Positions 1 to 8,757 of a DNA stretch of 64,000 nucleotides are shown one piece after another (position 1 is the stretch's first letter; each line of letters starts with the position of its first letter). The stretch covers positions 1-64,000 of the forward strand of contig JAFGCD010000017.1 in NCBI GenBank assembly GCA_016932835.1, given 5' to 3'. The position numbers were made by a program, and so were the translations under genes. Below the pieces are notes generated by a model. That model saw only the letters and a program-made list of their open reading frames with translations, ran no database searches and was not told the DNA's origin. This DNA comes from Sedimentisphaerales bacterium. Lineage in GTDB: Bacteria; Planctomycetota; Phycisphaerae; Sedimentisphaerales; Anaerobacaceae.

Positions 1-70
1 ATGACAAACGGAGCCGAAATCGTCTCCTAATTCAGAGACCTTTTTGTCTCATTCTTGCTGACGACGTACA
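1..70. repeat. 70-bp dispersed repeat, copy 1 (window edge)
   Basis: These bases recur at 34565-34634 with only two mismatches (positions 3 and 15). The unit contains GTCTC (22-26), GAGAC (35-39) and GTCTC (46-50), so either neighbouring pair can form a 5-bp stem. The repeat may extend left of the window. Its other copy lies inside the tRNA-Ser integration region, which suggests a mobile or island-associated sequence. No coding function is visible. Confidence 0.85.
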
Positions 71-572
71 GAGGTGTCCCTTACGGGACTTCCGGGACTT
101 ACGGAGAGAGCGCAGAGATAGGAAAACAGAGGACAGAGGACGGGAGGCGGGAAATCCGAAATCCTAAGCTCTAAATCCGAAACAAATCCCAAATTCAAAT
201 ATCTGAATGACCAAAACGAGGAGATTTACCGCAGAGAACGCTGAGAACGCAGATAGGAAGAGAAAAAGGGTAAAGACGAGATTGCCACGGCCGCTGCGCG
301 GCCTCGCAATGACGGTGGGTAAATGAGTAGGCCGGCGGGGCTTTGTTAGCAATAGGTAACAGAGCTTGTTTTGCGGCGGAGTATTGAAGCGTGAAGCGAG
401 GTTTGTCACGGGGTTTGGCTTCGTCCACCCGGCCGACGGGTCGGGCGATTTTTGAAGATGTCTGAAACCGGCTGTTCTGATGGCGAGGGGGGGGCGGAAA
501 ATGGAGGACAGAGGACGGAGGACAGAGATACGAAGGACGAGGGACGCTCCCTATGGGATAAATTCACGCGGA
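71..572. other. Intergenic region of low-complexity purine-rich repeats
   Basis: About 500 bases downstream of the restriction gene hold no convincing gene. The stretch is built of short phrases such as 'gaggacagaggac' (seen near 133 and again near 505-525) and 'cgcagagaacgctgagaacgcag'. The ORFs reported here (164..409, 195..428, 406..777) have unnatural Arg/Pro-rich composition and no ribosome binding site. Confidence 0.6.
281..310. repeat. Palindromic intergenic element (ATTGC...GCAAT)
   Basis: A near-perfect hairpin: ATTGC (281-285) pairs with GCAAT (306-310), and GGCCGC (289-294) pairs with GCGGCC (298-303) around a TGC loop. It is followed by 'gacggtgggtaa'. This resembles the short interspersed 'attgccacg...cgcaatgac' elements that I recall from intergenic regions of diverse bacterial genomes (recollection, not searched). 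No second copy was seen in the window. Confidence 0.5.
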
Positions 573-3500
573 TTATTTTGATTTGGCATTGAGGGCGTCG
601 TAATGGTGGAGGATTTTGTCGTGGGTGGTTGAGCCTGCGAATGCGCCTTCGCGTTGCTTGCGGATGCCGGCGAAGGTCGAGAGGATGTACTCGACGTCGT
701 CTCGGGGGATTTCGTAGAGGATGAAATATGCGGCGTCGAGCTGGGCCATGAGGTCGGCTCGTTCGGCGGGGTCCCACCTGCGGACGGGCGGGTCGAAGCC
801 GCAGGCCTCGGCGAGGGGGATCATGTCGTTTGCGGTGCAGGTCAAGTTGAGCACGCGATTACTGATCCATTTCTCCAGAGTCGTGCGAGGGGACCAGGGG
901 CATTTCTGCTGATAGAAGTCGGGGGCAAACATCGGGAATTGTTCAACAAAGAAGAAGTTGAGGTTTATGTTCGCGATCTTGCGCTTCGCAATATAATCAA
1001 GTGGCAATGCGTTCAGATTGCCCAGCAGGCAGCACTGAAGGCTGGGTGAAATTCGAGGGGGACAGAGGATAAGTGGGGCTGAGTTTATGACGCCTGCCAG
1101 CGGAATGAAGGAGGCAATAACAGTCCGCGTGTCCGTAGCACGAGTGACGTTTCTGAACGCGAGAAGAACCGGAGGAGCAGGAGAGATGGTTCTTTCGAGT
1201 ATTATCGATTCTGATGCCCACCATCGGGGAAGGACTGAAAACTCTGGATTCTGGTGTTCAACAAGAGAAGTCTCGACGGTCTGGCCTTGGTTGATCCAGT
1301 TCTCTTTCTTGATATAGACGGCGCCAAATCTATGGTCATATTGCCTAAACATCTTTGCTTCGTATAGAGGGAGAAATCTCTCTTTTCGCTTCCTCCAAAC
1401 ATTACCTGAGCATTTGAAATCAAGAGCTTCCAGCCTTTCGGGAGTGTGGAAGAGTTCCGCGTCGTTGGTCTGATCGAACATTCTGAAGAATTTGATTTCC
1501 CAGGGGTTGCCACCTTCTTTGCGGTTTTTATCGACAAGCACGGGAACGCGCTTGTATATAGCTTTGGCAAGGTCAGCGTCTCGCTGGGTGTAAAAAACGG
1601 GACAGGTTTTTGTATTAGGATTGAGGAGATTGATGTCTTGGGGCGACAAAGTTATGTGTCGCCGATTATCACGAAGCTCTTCCATCCTGTGGGCAAAGAA
1701 GACGAAATCGGCCGTTTGTGACTCACGGGCTGTCCCTCCGAAGAGGAGCATGCAGAACTTGTATGAACGATGAACATCGGGGAAAATAGGTGCTTTGTTT
1801 TCAAAGTCATATAGGGCAGATATTGAGTTTGAGTCCACGAGTTCTTGGAAGAAATCTTTGGTTGTCTTTTCTGTTGCGATTCCAGAGGGGACGAGGATAC
1901 CGACGCGGCCTGCAGGGGCGACGAGGGAGCGGGCGAGCTCTGCGAAGAGGGCGTATGTATTTATGTCGCCTTTGGCTGTGAGGGGGAATCGGCCGGAGGC
2001 GCGGACGTGTGCGAGGGCGGTTTCTGCGGCTTTTTTTGCGGCGGTGTAGCGGCTGTACAGGTCGGGATTGGTCTTTTCGAGTTGCGCGATGAGGGCGCGT
2101 CGTTTGGCTGCGCTGGGGGCGGAGGCGATTTCGGGACACACAGTATCGAAAAATTCTCTTTCCTGGAGCTTCATTCTTTCCCATGGCGGATTTCCGACTA
2201 CGCAGTCGAAGCCGGGGGTTTCTCGCGAAAAGATCTGAGGGAAGGTATCTCGCCAATCCATCGCGCGGGGGTTGACTTGGGGGTCGGAGACGAGGGAGTT
2301 TCCGCAGACGATGTTGGCGGAGAGGTCAGCAAGTGATTTTCCCTTGTTTGCGGAGCGGAGCCAGAGGGCGAGTTGTGTGATTTCGACGGCTTCGGGGGAG
2401 AGGTCCACTCCGAAGAGATTGTCGTGGAGGATGTAGTCTGGGATTGCGTCTTTCAGCTCTTGGGCGCGGCGGGGGTCTGTGAGGGCGAGGGCCTCTGCGA
2501 GGTCGAGATATTTATTTTCGAGTGCGTCATATGCCTGGATGAGAAATGCTCCGCTGCCGCAGGCCGGGTCGAGAACTTTTATTTCGCGGAGTGCTTCAAA
2601 TGCTTCCAAGGCAAACTTAGCGATGTTGCCATTTCGCCGAGAGATCAGGATGTCATCGATATTGATGGCGTATTTTTGGGCGACGGCGTCGATTTTGTCT
2701 TCTGCGAGTTTTGCGAGCGTGTTATTGACGATGAATTCGGTGAATTCGGGGGGCGTATAGTATATTCCGGCTCTTTTTCGCTCGGCGGACTTAGGCATTT
2801 TGGGGGCAGGTTCCGGTTCATCCTTAGTGAGCCAGAGCCCTGCGAGTCGGATTTTTTCGATGTCGTTGATAGATTTTTCGAAGAGGTGGCCGAGGATATC
2901 GACGTTGATTTCGTGCTGGAAATCATAGGCTCCGATGCTCTTGAAGAAGTCCGTCCAGTCGTCTTCGAGGTCGAGGTCGTCCACATCGGGGTCCGGGCGA
3001 AAGAGGCCGCCGTTGTAGGGGGGGATTTGCCCGTCGGGTGAGCCTTTGTCGATAGAATGGAAGAGGTCGAGGAAGTTCCGCCAGCGGGGGTTTGTGACAC
3101 GGGAAAATGGAGGGAGGCGGTCCCATGCCTTGAAGATTGATCTATCGGGGAGTAATCCGCGGTCTTCGCAGAATGCAACGAATATGATTCTGTCGATTAG
3201 TTTTTGCGCGACAGGTATTGCCTGGTCGAGTGTCTTATTGCGCGGCGGGGATGTGAGGTGGCGGATCAGTCGGATTCTGTTGTCGTGGTAGTAGTCGTAT
3301 AGATCGTCGCCAACCTGCTTCTGGCGGTTGGCGGCTTGTTCGAGGAGTTGGTCTGCTCGCGGGGTCTGGCCGGGGGCGGCAGGGAGGAGACCGTTTTTCT
3401 GGAAGATGTAGTAGAAGCGGAGGAATTCATCTTCTCTGCGGAGGTCCTGGAGGGTGAAAAGTTCGTAGATTTTCGGGGTTTGGTTTCTGTGGTATAGGCG

Positions 3501-4022
3501 AAAGCTGACTATGTTCGAGACAATGCCCCAGGGGCAATCGGGGAGGGCATTGAGGTAGTCCCAGCATTGCTGGACGGGGGTTCTTCCGTTGGATTTATCG
3601 CGGTCGAGATTGGCCGTAGGGCCTTTGAGTTCTATTACGGCGCGGGGGACTGCTGGCCGGGCGGATTGGAAAAGGCCGATAGCGGCGTCGGCCTCGCCGC
3701 CGTTGACGGAGAATTTTGGCTTGAGGTTCCAGTGGTCGAGGCCGTCGGAAAAGAGAGTGTAGTCCAGGGCTTCACCGAAGACCTGGGTGAGGAATTCTGC
3801 TTCGAGCGAGGTCTCCTTTTCCTTGCGGAGCTTTCCGGAGGATTCGAGGTCGGCCCATTTGCATATTATTTCATGGGCTTTGTCGCGGGCGGGGCCTTCA
3901 AGGCGTCTATCCGTGGAACGGTCTTTGAGTAGATTAGGAAGGAATAAAGGGCGTTTGCGACGGGCGGCACCGTATCGAGCGGTATTGATCTGCGGGAAGA
4001 GATGTTCGTCGCTCGGCGGCAT
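573..4022 (-). CDS. Type IIG restriction-modification enzyme (Eco57I-like, N6-adenine methylase plus nuclease)
   Basis: A single polypeptide of 1149 residues expected to both cut and methylate DNA. The N-terminal part has a PD-(D/E)xK-like nuclease signature (D112, then ELK at 131-133, then a Q-rich helix near 151). The middle carries gamma-class methylase motifs: motif X 'YYTPPEF' (421-427), motif I 'VLDPACGSGAF' (483-493) and motif IV 'NPPW' (611-614), which point to N6-adenine methylation. The remaining ~500 residues would hold target recognition. The ATG has an AAGGAG site 4-5 bases upstream. No separate methylase or specificity subunit is adjacent, as expected for type IIG. The gene is isolated between repeat-rich gaps, consistent with horizontal acquisition (inference). 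The recognition sequence cannot be read from sequence alone. Confidence 0.9.
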   Translation of the reverse strand: MPPSDEHLFPQINTARYGAARRKRPLFLPNLLKDRSTDRRLEGPARDKAHEIICKWADLESSGKLRKEKETSLEAEFLTQVFGEALDYTLFSDGLDHWNLKPKFSVNGGEADAAIGLFQSARPAVPRAVIELKGPTANLDRDKSNGRTPVQQCWDYLNALPDCPWGIVSNIVSFRLYHRNQTPKIYELFTLQDLRREDEFLRFYYIFQKNGLLPAAPGQTPRADQLLEQAANRQKQVGDDLYDYYHDNRIRLIRHLTSPPRNKTLDQAIPVAQKLIDRIIFVAFCEDRGLLPDRSIFKAWDRLPPFSRVTNPRWRNFLDLFHSIDKGSPDGQIPPYNGGLFRPDPDVDDLDLEDDWTDFFKSIGAYDFQHEINVDILGHLFEKSINDIEKIRLAGLWLTKDEPEPAPKMPKSAERKRAGIYYTPPEFTEFIVNNTLAKLAEDKIDAVAQKYAINIDDILISRRNGNIAKFALEAFEALREIKVLDPACGSGAFLIQAYDALENKYLDLAEALALTDPRRAQELKDAIPDYILHDNLFGVDLSPEAVEITQLALWLRSANKGKSLADLSANIVCGNSLVSDPQVNPRAMDWRDTFPQIFSRETPGFDCVVGNPPWERMKLQEREFFDTVCPEIASAPSAAKRRALIAQLEKTNPDLYSRYTAAKKAAETALAHVRASGRFPLTAKGDINTYALFAELARSLVAPAGRVGILVPSGIATEKTTKDFFQELVDSNSISALYDFENKAPIFPDVHRSYKFCMLLFGGTARESQTADFVFFAHRMEELRDNRRHITLSPQDINLLNPNTKTCPVFYTQRDADLAKAIYKRVPVLVDKNRKEGGNPWEIKFFRMFDQTNDAELFHTPERLEALDFKCSGNVWRKRKERFLPLYEAKMFRQYDHRFGAVYIKKENWINQGQTVETSLVEHQNPEFSVLPRWWASESIILERTISPAPPVLLAFRNVTRATDTRTVIASFIPLAGVINSAPLILCPPRISPSLQCCLLGNLNALPLDYIAKRKIANINLNFFFVEQFPMFAPDFYQQKCPWSPRTTLEKWISNRVLNLTCTANDMIPLAEACGFDPPVRRWDPAERADLMAQLDAAYFILYEIPRDDVEYILSTFAGIRKQREGAFAGSTTHDKILHHYDALNAKSK

Positions 4023-4171
4023 AGACTCCTTTCTATCGATGCAAAAGGCAATTGTCTGGCAATCCCAAGCCTTAAGAATATTTTAGCGGTGAAGCAAGGA
4101 TAAGCAAGAAAAAGGCTGGGGAAGAAGTAGTTTTTTGTTTTGGGTTCTTAGTTTGGCGAGATGGAAGAGAA

Positions 4172-4190
4172 CCCCCTGCGGTGCAGGGGG
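4172..4190 (-). terminator. Strong hairpin between the TPR gene and the restriction gene
   Basis: CCCCCTGC-GGT-GCAGGGGG forms an 8-bp GC stem with a 3-base loop. It lies about 120 bases downstream of the stop of the minus-strand CxxCH/TPR gene. No U-run follows on either strand, so it may be a weak terminator, an RNA-stabilising hairpin or another interspersed palindrome. Confidence 0.4.
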
Positions 4191-4306
4191 CTAATTTGGG
4201 GATGGGGGAGGGCTTCGCTCCCTTAGGGACAGGTCGGAATGACAAAGGGGGGAATGAGTAGATGAGTAAATGGGTTAATGAGTGGATGGGATTGGCGGGG
4301 TTATTG

Positions 4307-6871
4307 CTATTGGGCGGCGGGCTGCTCTGCTGCGAGCAGTTCGATTCGTTTTGTAATTTGGGCGGCCAAGTCCGGGTCGGGGGCGGAACGCGCGAGGTCG
4401 CGTGCCTTTTCGAGGGCGGCGAGGGCTTTTTCGCGCCGGCCTGTTGCGGCATAGCCGGCTGCGATGTTCATCAGGGCAACCGGGTGGTTTGGCCTGGCTT
4501 TTAGAAATTCGAGCCAGTGGGCAACGGCCTGGTCGTGTTTTTCGCTGCCGGTCAGTGCGAGGGCAAGATTGTACCTCGCGGCGATGTTGGCGGGATCGAG
4601 GCGTATGACTTCGGACCAGTGGTTAATTGCTTCGTCGATTTTGCCCTGCCCGGCCATGGCGTGACCGACGTTGTAGCGTGCATTGGTGTTGTTGGGGTCG
4701 ATTTCGATTACGCGGAGCCAATGTTCAAGGGCCCGGTCGATTTTCTTCTGTCGAGCAAATGCGGTCGCCAAAAGATTATGCGCTTCGGCGTCGTCGGGTT
4801 CGAGTCGGACAATTGCGAGCAGGTGTGTTACAGCCTGGTCGTTTCTGTTGTAGTGAAACATTGCCTGTGCGAGGTTGTAGTGGGCATCGACGTTGTTGGG
4901 GTCGAGTCGGACAGCCTCGTTGAGGCATGTCACTGCCTGTTCGATGTTTCCTTCGGCCAGCAGCAGCGCTCCGAGGTTGGCCTGCGCCTGGACGTGGTCC
5001 GGCTTTATGCTCAGGACCTTCCTGAAGTAGGCGGCGGCCTGGTCATTCTTCCGGCTGCGAATCATCGCTTGCGCGAGATTGCAGTATGCCTCTACGTTGT
5101 TTGGGTCGAGTTCAACGGTGCGGGTCCAGTGTTTTACGGCTTCGTCCGGCTTTCCCAAGTGGAAGAGGGCGAGGCCGAGATGGCAGTAGGCATCGGGATT
5201 TTGGGGGTTTATTTCGAGGGCCTTTCTGCACTGCCGTTCGACGCCGGCGTAATCCTCGGCCTTCATGAACTCTCTTGCGGCCCTGATATATGAGAGGTCG
5301 TCAACGAATTGTTCGCGGATAGTCTCGATTGCATAAGCGTCAATATTGACGAATTCGGGTATGTTCGCCGCCCGGTCGGGTGCTGTGAAGCGATCCAAGA
5401 CGACGGGCGGGGTGCTTCGACCCATTTCGTCGATATGGGTTAGGAACAGTTGGGTGTAGGGGGAGTTGGGCTTTGCGGAGAAGACGAGCCACTTGCCGTT
5501 GGGTGAGAAGCTGTGCCATGAGTTCATCCTGACGGTGTTTGCGAGCAATTTCCTTGCCTGGCCTCCCTCGGCGGGGATTATGTAAAGCTTGCTGTCGGGC
5601 TGGAGGAGCATATAGTTTTCGGCCTTGCAGAAGACTATCCATTTTCCGTCGGGGGAGTATCTTGCGAAGAAGTTGCTCATGCCGTTGAAGGAAGCTCCTT
5701 CGAGCGGCTCGGCTTTGCCTCCTTTTCCGCCGTTAAACGGTATCCTGTAGAGGTCGAACTTGAAGGGCTTTCCCTGTTCGAGGAATTCCCAGCATTCGTC
5801 GCCTGTAAGGAGGACTTTTCGCGGTCCGGTTCGTTTTAGTTTGTATGCCTCGCTTGCGGCGAAAACGATGTACTTTCCATCGGGGCTCCATGTCGGATTG
5901 CTCTGGACGAGGTACGGGTCGTCGGCACCGGGCAAGGCGGCGAATGTTCGCTGCTGCCTGTCGTATATGCAGAGGATTCCCTTTATCGGGAAGAAGAGCT
6001 GCGAGAATTCGAGTCCAGGCTTCGGGACGAATACGGATTCATCCTTTACGGTGCTGACGACATATCTACCGTCGGGAGAGACCTGGGATAGCAATCCAAA
6101 TGTCACTTCCTTGTCGTCTCTGTTATAGTCGCTCCATGTTATGATCGTGCTCTTATCGAGGACCATCTTTTGTTCGATTGGGACGATAGCGTATGATCCC
6201 TTGTCGTTGGCGTAATCGACGTCCATTCCGAGGACGTCGGCATCGGCAGAGAAGGAGTGACAATTTCCGCAGACGGGGAGCTTTTCCAGGACGACGGGTG
6301 GCTGCTGTTGCGAGGAGACGCCGCCGAACCGCCAGCGGATGTGCGAAGGGTCTTTGACGGCATCGACAAACGGGAGGTTGACCTCCCTGAAGAATATGGG
6401 CGCCTCGACGGCGTGGGCCGATGTCTCGAATGTAATTTGCGCTTTGGAGAGGGTTTTCGGCGGGGTATCGCCGCTGAGAGCCAGGATAGTAACGGTCGCC
6501 TGGTTTGGGCGAGAGCGTTTTTTCATATCCTGCCACACTTGCGGTTCTGGTGTCCAGCGGGTTTGACGCGTGACGGATTCTATGTTTTGCCGGTCATCCT
6601 GAAATTTGATAATGACACGCCATGCGTGAGAGTAGGGATTTGTGTCCTTCCATATGAAGGTCGGTGCGGCGATGTCAGATGGGAAGAGGGCGCCGTCGAA
6701 GGGATATTCTATGGTCAGTGTCGCTGCGCCGGCGACGGTCTGCGGCAGGCGGAGGGAAGTGTCATTCCCGGGCTGCTGCTGATAGTCACCAAGTGTCGAG
6801 CCGGCGAATAAGGCCAGGGCCATAATCGCCGATGCGGCACGGCCAACAAGATGGGCGTTCGGTTTGTGCAT
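4307..6871 (-). CDS. Secreted CxxCH / PD40 beta-propeller / TPR protein
   Basis: Residue order: N-terminal signal peptide (to about residue 29); a beta-rich region of ~170 residues; a single CGNCH heme-c-type motif (202-206); TolB-like PD40 repeats ('PTWSPDGKYIVFAAS', 'ARYSPDGKWIVFCKA', 'SFSPNGKWLVFSA') between about 325 and 500; then eight or so tandem 34-residue TPR units (from ~535 to 835), each with the 'PNN.dAhyNLA' pattern. The family is seen as CxxCH plus propeller proteins in Planctomycetes and Bacteroidetes; the long TPR array suggests a scaffold for partners. It probably acts outside the cytoplasm. The ORF track starts at a TTG; I use the next ATG. The 22470..23105 gene is a distant, truncated relative in its CxxCH part. 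Substrate and redox role are unknown, and one CxxCH does not prove heme attachment. Confidence 0.75.
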   Translation of the reverse strand: MHKPNAHLVGRAASAIMALALFAGSTLGDYQQQPGNDTSLRLPQTVAGAATLTIEYPFDGALFPSDIAAPTFIWKDTNPYSHAWRVIIKFQDDRQNIESVTRQTRWTPEPQVWQDMKKRSRPNQATVTILALSGDTPPKTLSKAQITFETSAHAVEAPIFFREVNLPFVDAVKDPSHIRWRFGGVSSQQQPPVVLEKLPVCGNCHSFSADADVLGMDVDYANDKGSYAIVPIEQKMVLDKSTIITWSDYNRDDKEVTFGLLSQVSPDGRYVVSTVKDESVFVPKPGLEFSQLFFPIKGILCIYDRQQRTFAALPGADDPYLVQSNPTWSPDGKYIVFAASEAYKLKRTGPRKVLLTGDECWEFLEQGKPFKFDLYRIPFNGGKGGKAEPLEGASFNGMSNFFARYSPDGKWIVFCKAENYMLLQPDSKLYIIPAEGGQARKLLANTVRMNSWHSFSPNGKWLVFSAKPNSPYTQLFLTHIDEMGRSTPPVVLDRFTAPDRAANIPEFVNIDAYAIETIREQFVDDLSYIRAAREFMKAEDYAGVERQCRKALEINPQNPDAYCHLGLALFHLGKPDEAVKHWTRTVELDPNNVEAYCNLAQAMIRSRKNDQAAAYFRKVLSIKPDHVQAQANLGALLLAEGNIEQAVTCLNEAVRLDPNNVDAHYNLAQAMFHYNRNDQAVTHLLAIVRLEPDDAEAHNLLATAFARQKKIDRALEHWLRVIEIDPNNTNARYNVGHAMAGQGKIDEAINHWSEVIRLDPANIAARYNLALALTGSEKHDQAVAHWLEFLKARPNHPVALMNIAAGYAATGRREKALAALEKARDLARSAPDPDLAAQITKRIELLAAEQPAAQ

Positions 6872-7305
6872 CAAAGCGCCAAGACCAAAAGTACTTTTCG
6901 TTCGGAATCATTCCCTGCAGCCTGCGGAATTGGTCAAGGACGGCGAAGGACGCGTACGAGCACCACCACCTTATCGCCAAGCCCGCAAAGCTTGCTTGAA
7001 AAAGCGCCATCCTTGATTTGATGCCTGGGATACGGGGCCGGCAACCGACGTGCCCGGTTATCTCCAGATCGTACTATTGAGAAGACAAACTTCTCGATAT
7101 ACATCATCGGCAATTCTACCAGAAGGCTCCTGTAAAATCAAGGTCTTGGTCTTCAAAGGTCTCATAATCGGACATTTGCCGGGACGGAGAGTCTGTACGG
7201 GTTTTGCTTGAGTCCCAGGTTCGGCCTGAGCATTAAGAACGGGCGTTAAATTCGAGGCGAAAGGTCACCCAGGCGGCGAACTCCAACGTCTCAGGGCAAT
7301 TTCTT
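6872..7305. other. Intergenic region, nothing recognised
   Basis: This stretch of 434 bases lies between two minus-strand genes. It should contain the promoter of the downstream CxxCH/TPR gene and the 3' end signals of the FG-GAP gene, but I see no clear -35/-10 pair or T-tailed hairpin. ORF 6786..7010 overlaps it and has no plausible start context. Confidence 0.5.
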
Positions 7306-8463
7306 TCAATCGACCCCCTCGAGGTAGAGGTTTGAGAATTCGAGGAGGTCTCTCATGTCCACAGCGGTGTCTTCGGTGAGGTCGGCGCCATTGCAGGGGC
7401 CGCAGGCTTCAAAGCCGAAGTATAGCGCGAACAGTGCGAAGTCTGCGGAATCGACGTCGTAGTCCTTGTCCAGGTCTCCCGGCTGGGGGATGCTCTTGTA
7501 GAGGTGGACAAAGCCGGTAGTTAGATTGACCATTGCTCCAACCAAGAGATCGGGGTAGCCGTCGCCATTCCAGTCACAAACGAATGGTCTTGACCGCGGG
7601 GTACCGGCAAGGTCAATTGCTGTTCCGTCCGCGGTGACCGGCACATATCCGGCGAAGTTCGGGTCTGCATCCGTTCCGGTATTTGTGTAGAAGAAGATTT
7701 GGCCGTTCGTGTTTCCCGTGAGGATGTCCTTTTTTCCGTCTCCATCGAGGTCCATTACGACAGGGCTGGAGCGGTCCGCGGGGACATCAAGGTTGGCTCC
7801 ATTTTGCCGGACGAATGCTGTCGTGCGATAGTCGGGGGCGGTATCGGTTCCTTCGTTTATGTAGAGATATATTTGGCCGTAGCGTGAACCTACGATCAGG
7901 TCTCTGAGACCGTCATTGTTCCAGTCCACAACGGTTGGCGTTGCCCGATCACCGACGTCGATATTGGTTTTTGCGCCAGGTTGTCCGACCTGCAGGAAAG
8001 TTCCGGCGTAGAAAGCAGGGTTTTCGTCTGTTGCATTGTTGAGGAATATCTGGATTTTTCCGTCAGCTTGTCCTACGAGGAGGTCTTTTCGTGCGTCGGC
8101 GTCCCAATAGACCACCCGCGGAAAACATCCAAGGCATCCCGACGGCGTACAGGCGAGGTCTTCACCCTCGGACTGGGCGTAGAAATACGCATCGAAGTGA
8201 GGCTCTGTTTGATTACCGTCGTTAATGTAGATTCGTACTTTTCCGGGGACGAGTGACTTGCCCTCTCCTACGATGAGGTCTTTAAGGCCGTCGTTGTTCC
8301 AGTCTTCGAATGACGGGACGGAGTATCCGGGGATTTCGATTTGGATGCCGTTTGCATCCACGATTTGTTCGGGGCCGAGTCTCAGGCGCAATCCCTGGGC
8401 GTAGAGGGCGCCTGCAGCAAGCGAGACTGCTATTACCATCGCGAGCATTATCGCACGTTTCAT
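7306..8463 (-). CDS. Secreted FG-GAP/VCBS repeat protein with dockerin-like C-terminus
   Basis: 385 residues. A Sec signal peptide (MKRAIMLAMVIAVSLAAGALYAQ) is followed by about six FG-GAP-type blades with repeated 'DWNNDGLKDLIVG', 'DWNGDGYPDLLVG' and 'DLDGDGKKDILTG' calcium-loop motifs, predicting an integrin-alpha-like beta-propeller. The last ~55 residues ('GDLDKDYDVDSADFALF' and 'DLTEDTAVDMRDLLEF') form two EF-hand-like loops as in type I dockerins, a common ending of Phycisphaerae extracellular proteins. Start chosen at the ATG with GGAGG seven bases upstream. It probably binds surface or matrix partners; ligand unknown. It stands alone, divergent from the FHA gene. Confidence 0.85.
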   Translation of the reverse strand: MKRAIMLAMVIAVSLAAGALYAQGLRLRLGPEQIVDANGIQIEIPGYSVPSFEDWNNDGLKDLIVGEGKSLVPGKVRIYINDGNQTEPHFDAYFYAQSEGEDLACTPSGCLGCFPRVVYWDADARKDLLVGQADGKIQIFLNNATDENPAFYAGTFLQVGQPGAKTNIDVGDRATPTVVDWNNDGLRDLIVGSRYGQIYLYINEGTDTAPDYRTTAFVRQNGANLDVPADRSSPVVMDLDGDGKKDILTGNTNGQIFFYTNTGTDADPNFAGYVPVTADGTAIDLAGTPRSRPFVCDWNGDGYPDLLVGAMVNLTTGFVHLYKSIPQPGDLDKDYDVDSADFALFALYFGFEACGPCNGADLTEDTAVDMRDLLEFSNLYLEGVD

Positions 8464-8687
8464 CCCACATCCTCCGTTTATGAACGACCAGCAGGTATAT
8501 TACTTTGAACGCCGTTTCAGACGAAAGGCCCCCTTTGCAGAAGCAAATGCATAGCGGTTGCGGCCACACATCCATGCGATACTATTATATTGCATTTTCC
8601 GCAATAAGTCAAGCCCGGCGGATTTGGGGTGACGGTTTGGCCCTATAAAGGGTGTCCTGACGGGTTTTTTATGATGATACAGCGGTG

Positions 8688-8716
8688 TTGACAAGTCGAA
8701 CAAAATGCGTGAGAAT
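8688..8716 (+). promoter_or_regulatory. Candidate sigma-70-type promoter of the FHA gene
   Basis: A perfect TTGACA at 8688-8693 is followed after 17 bases by GAGAAT (8711-8716, 4/6 match). Transcription would begin near 8723, giving a ~35-base leader before the ATG at 8758. A TATAAA further down (8720) is too far from this -35. Confidence 0.45.
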
Positions 8717-8757
8717 CGGTATAAATAGTGAACGACGGCGTTAGCGGAGTATGTTTT

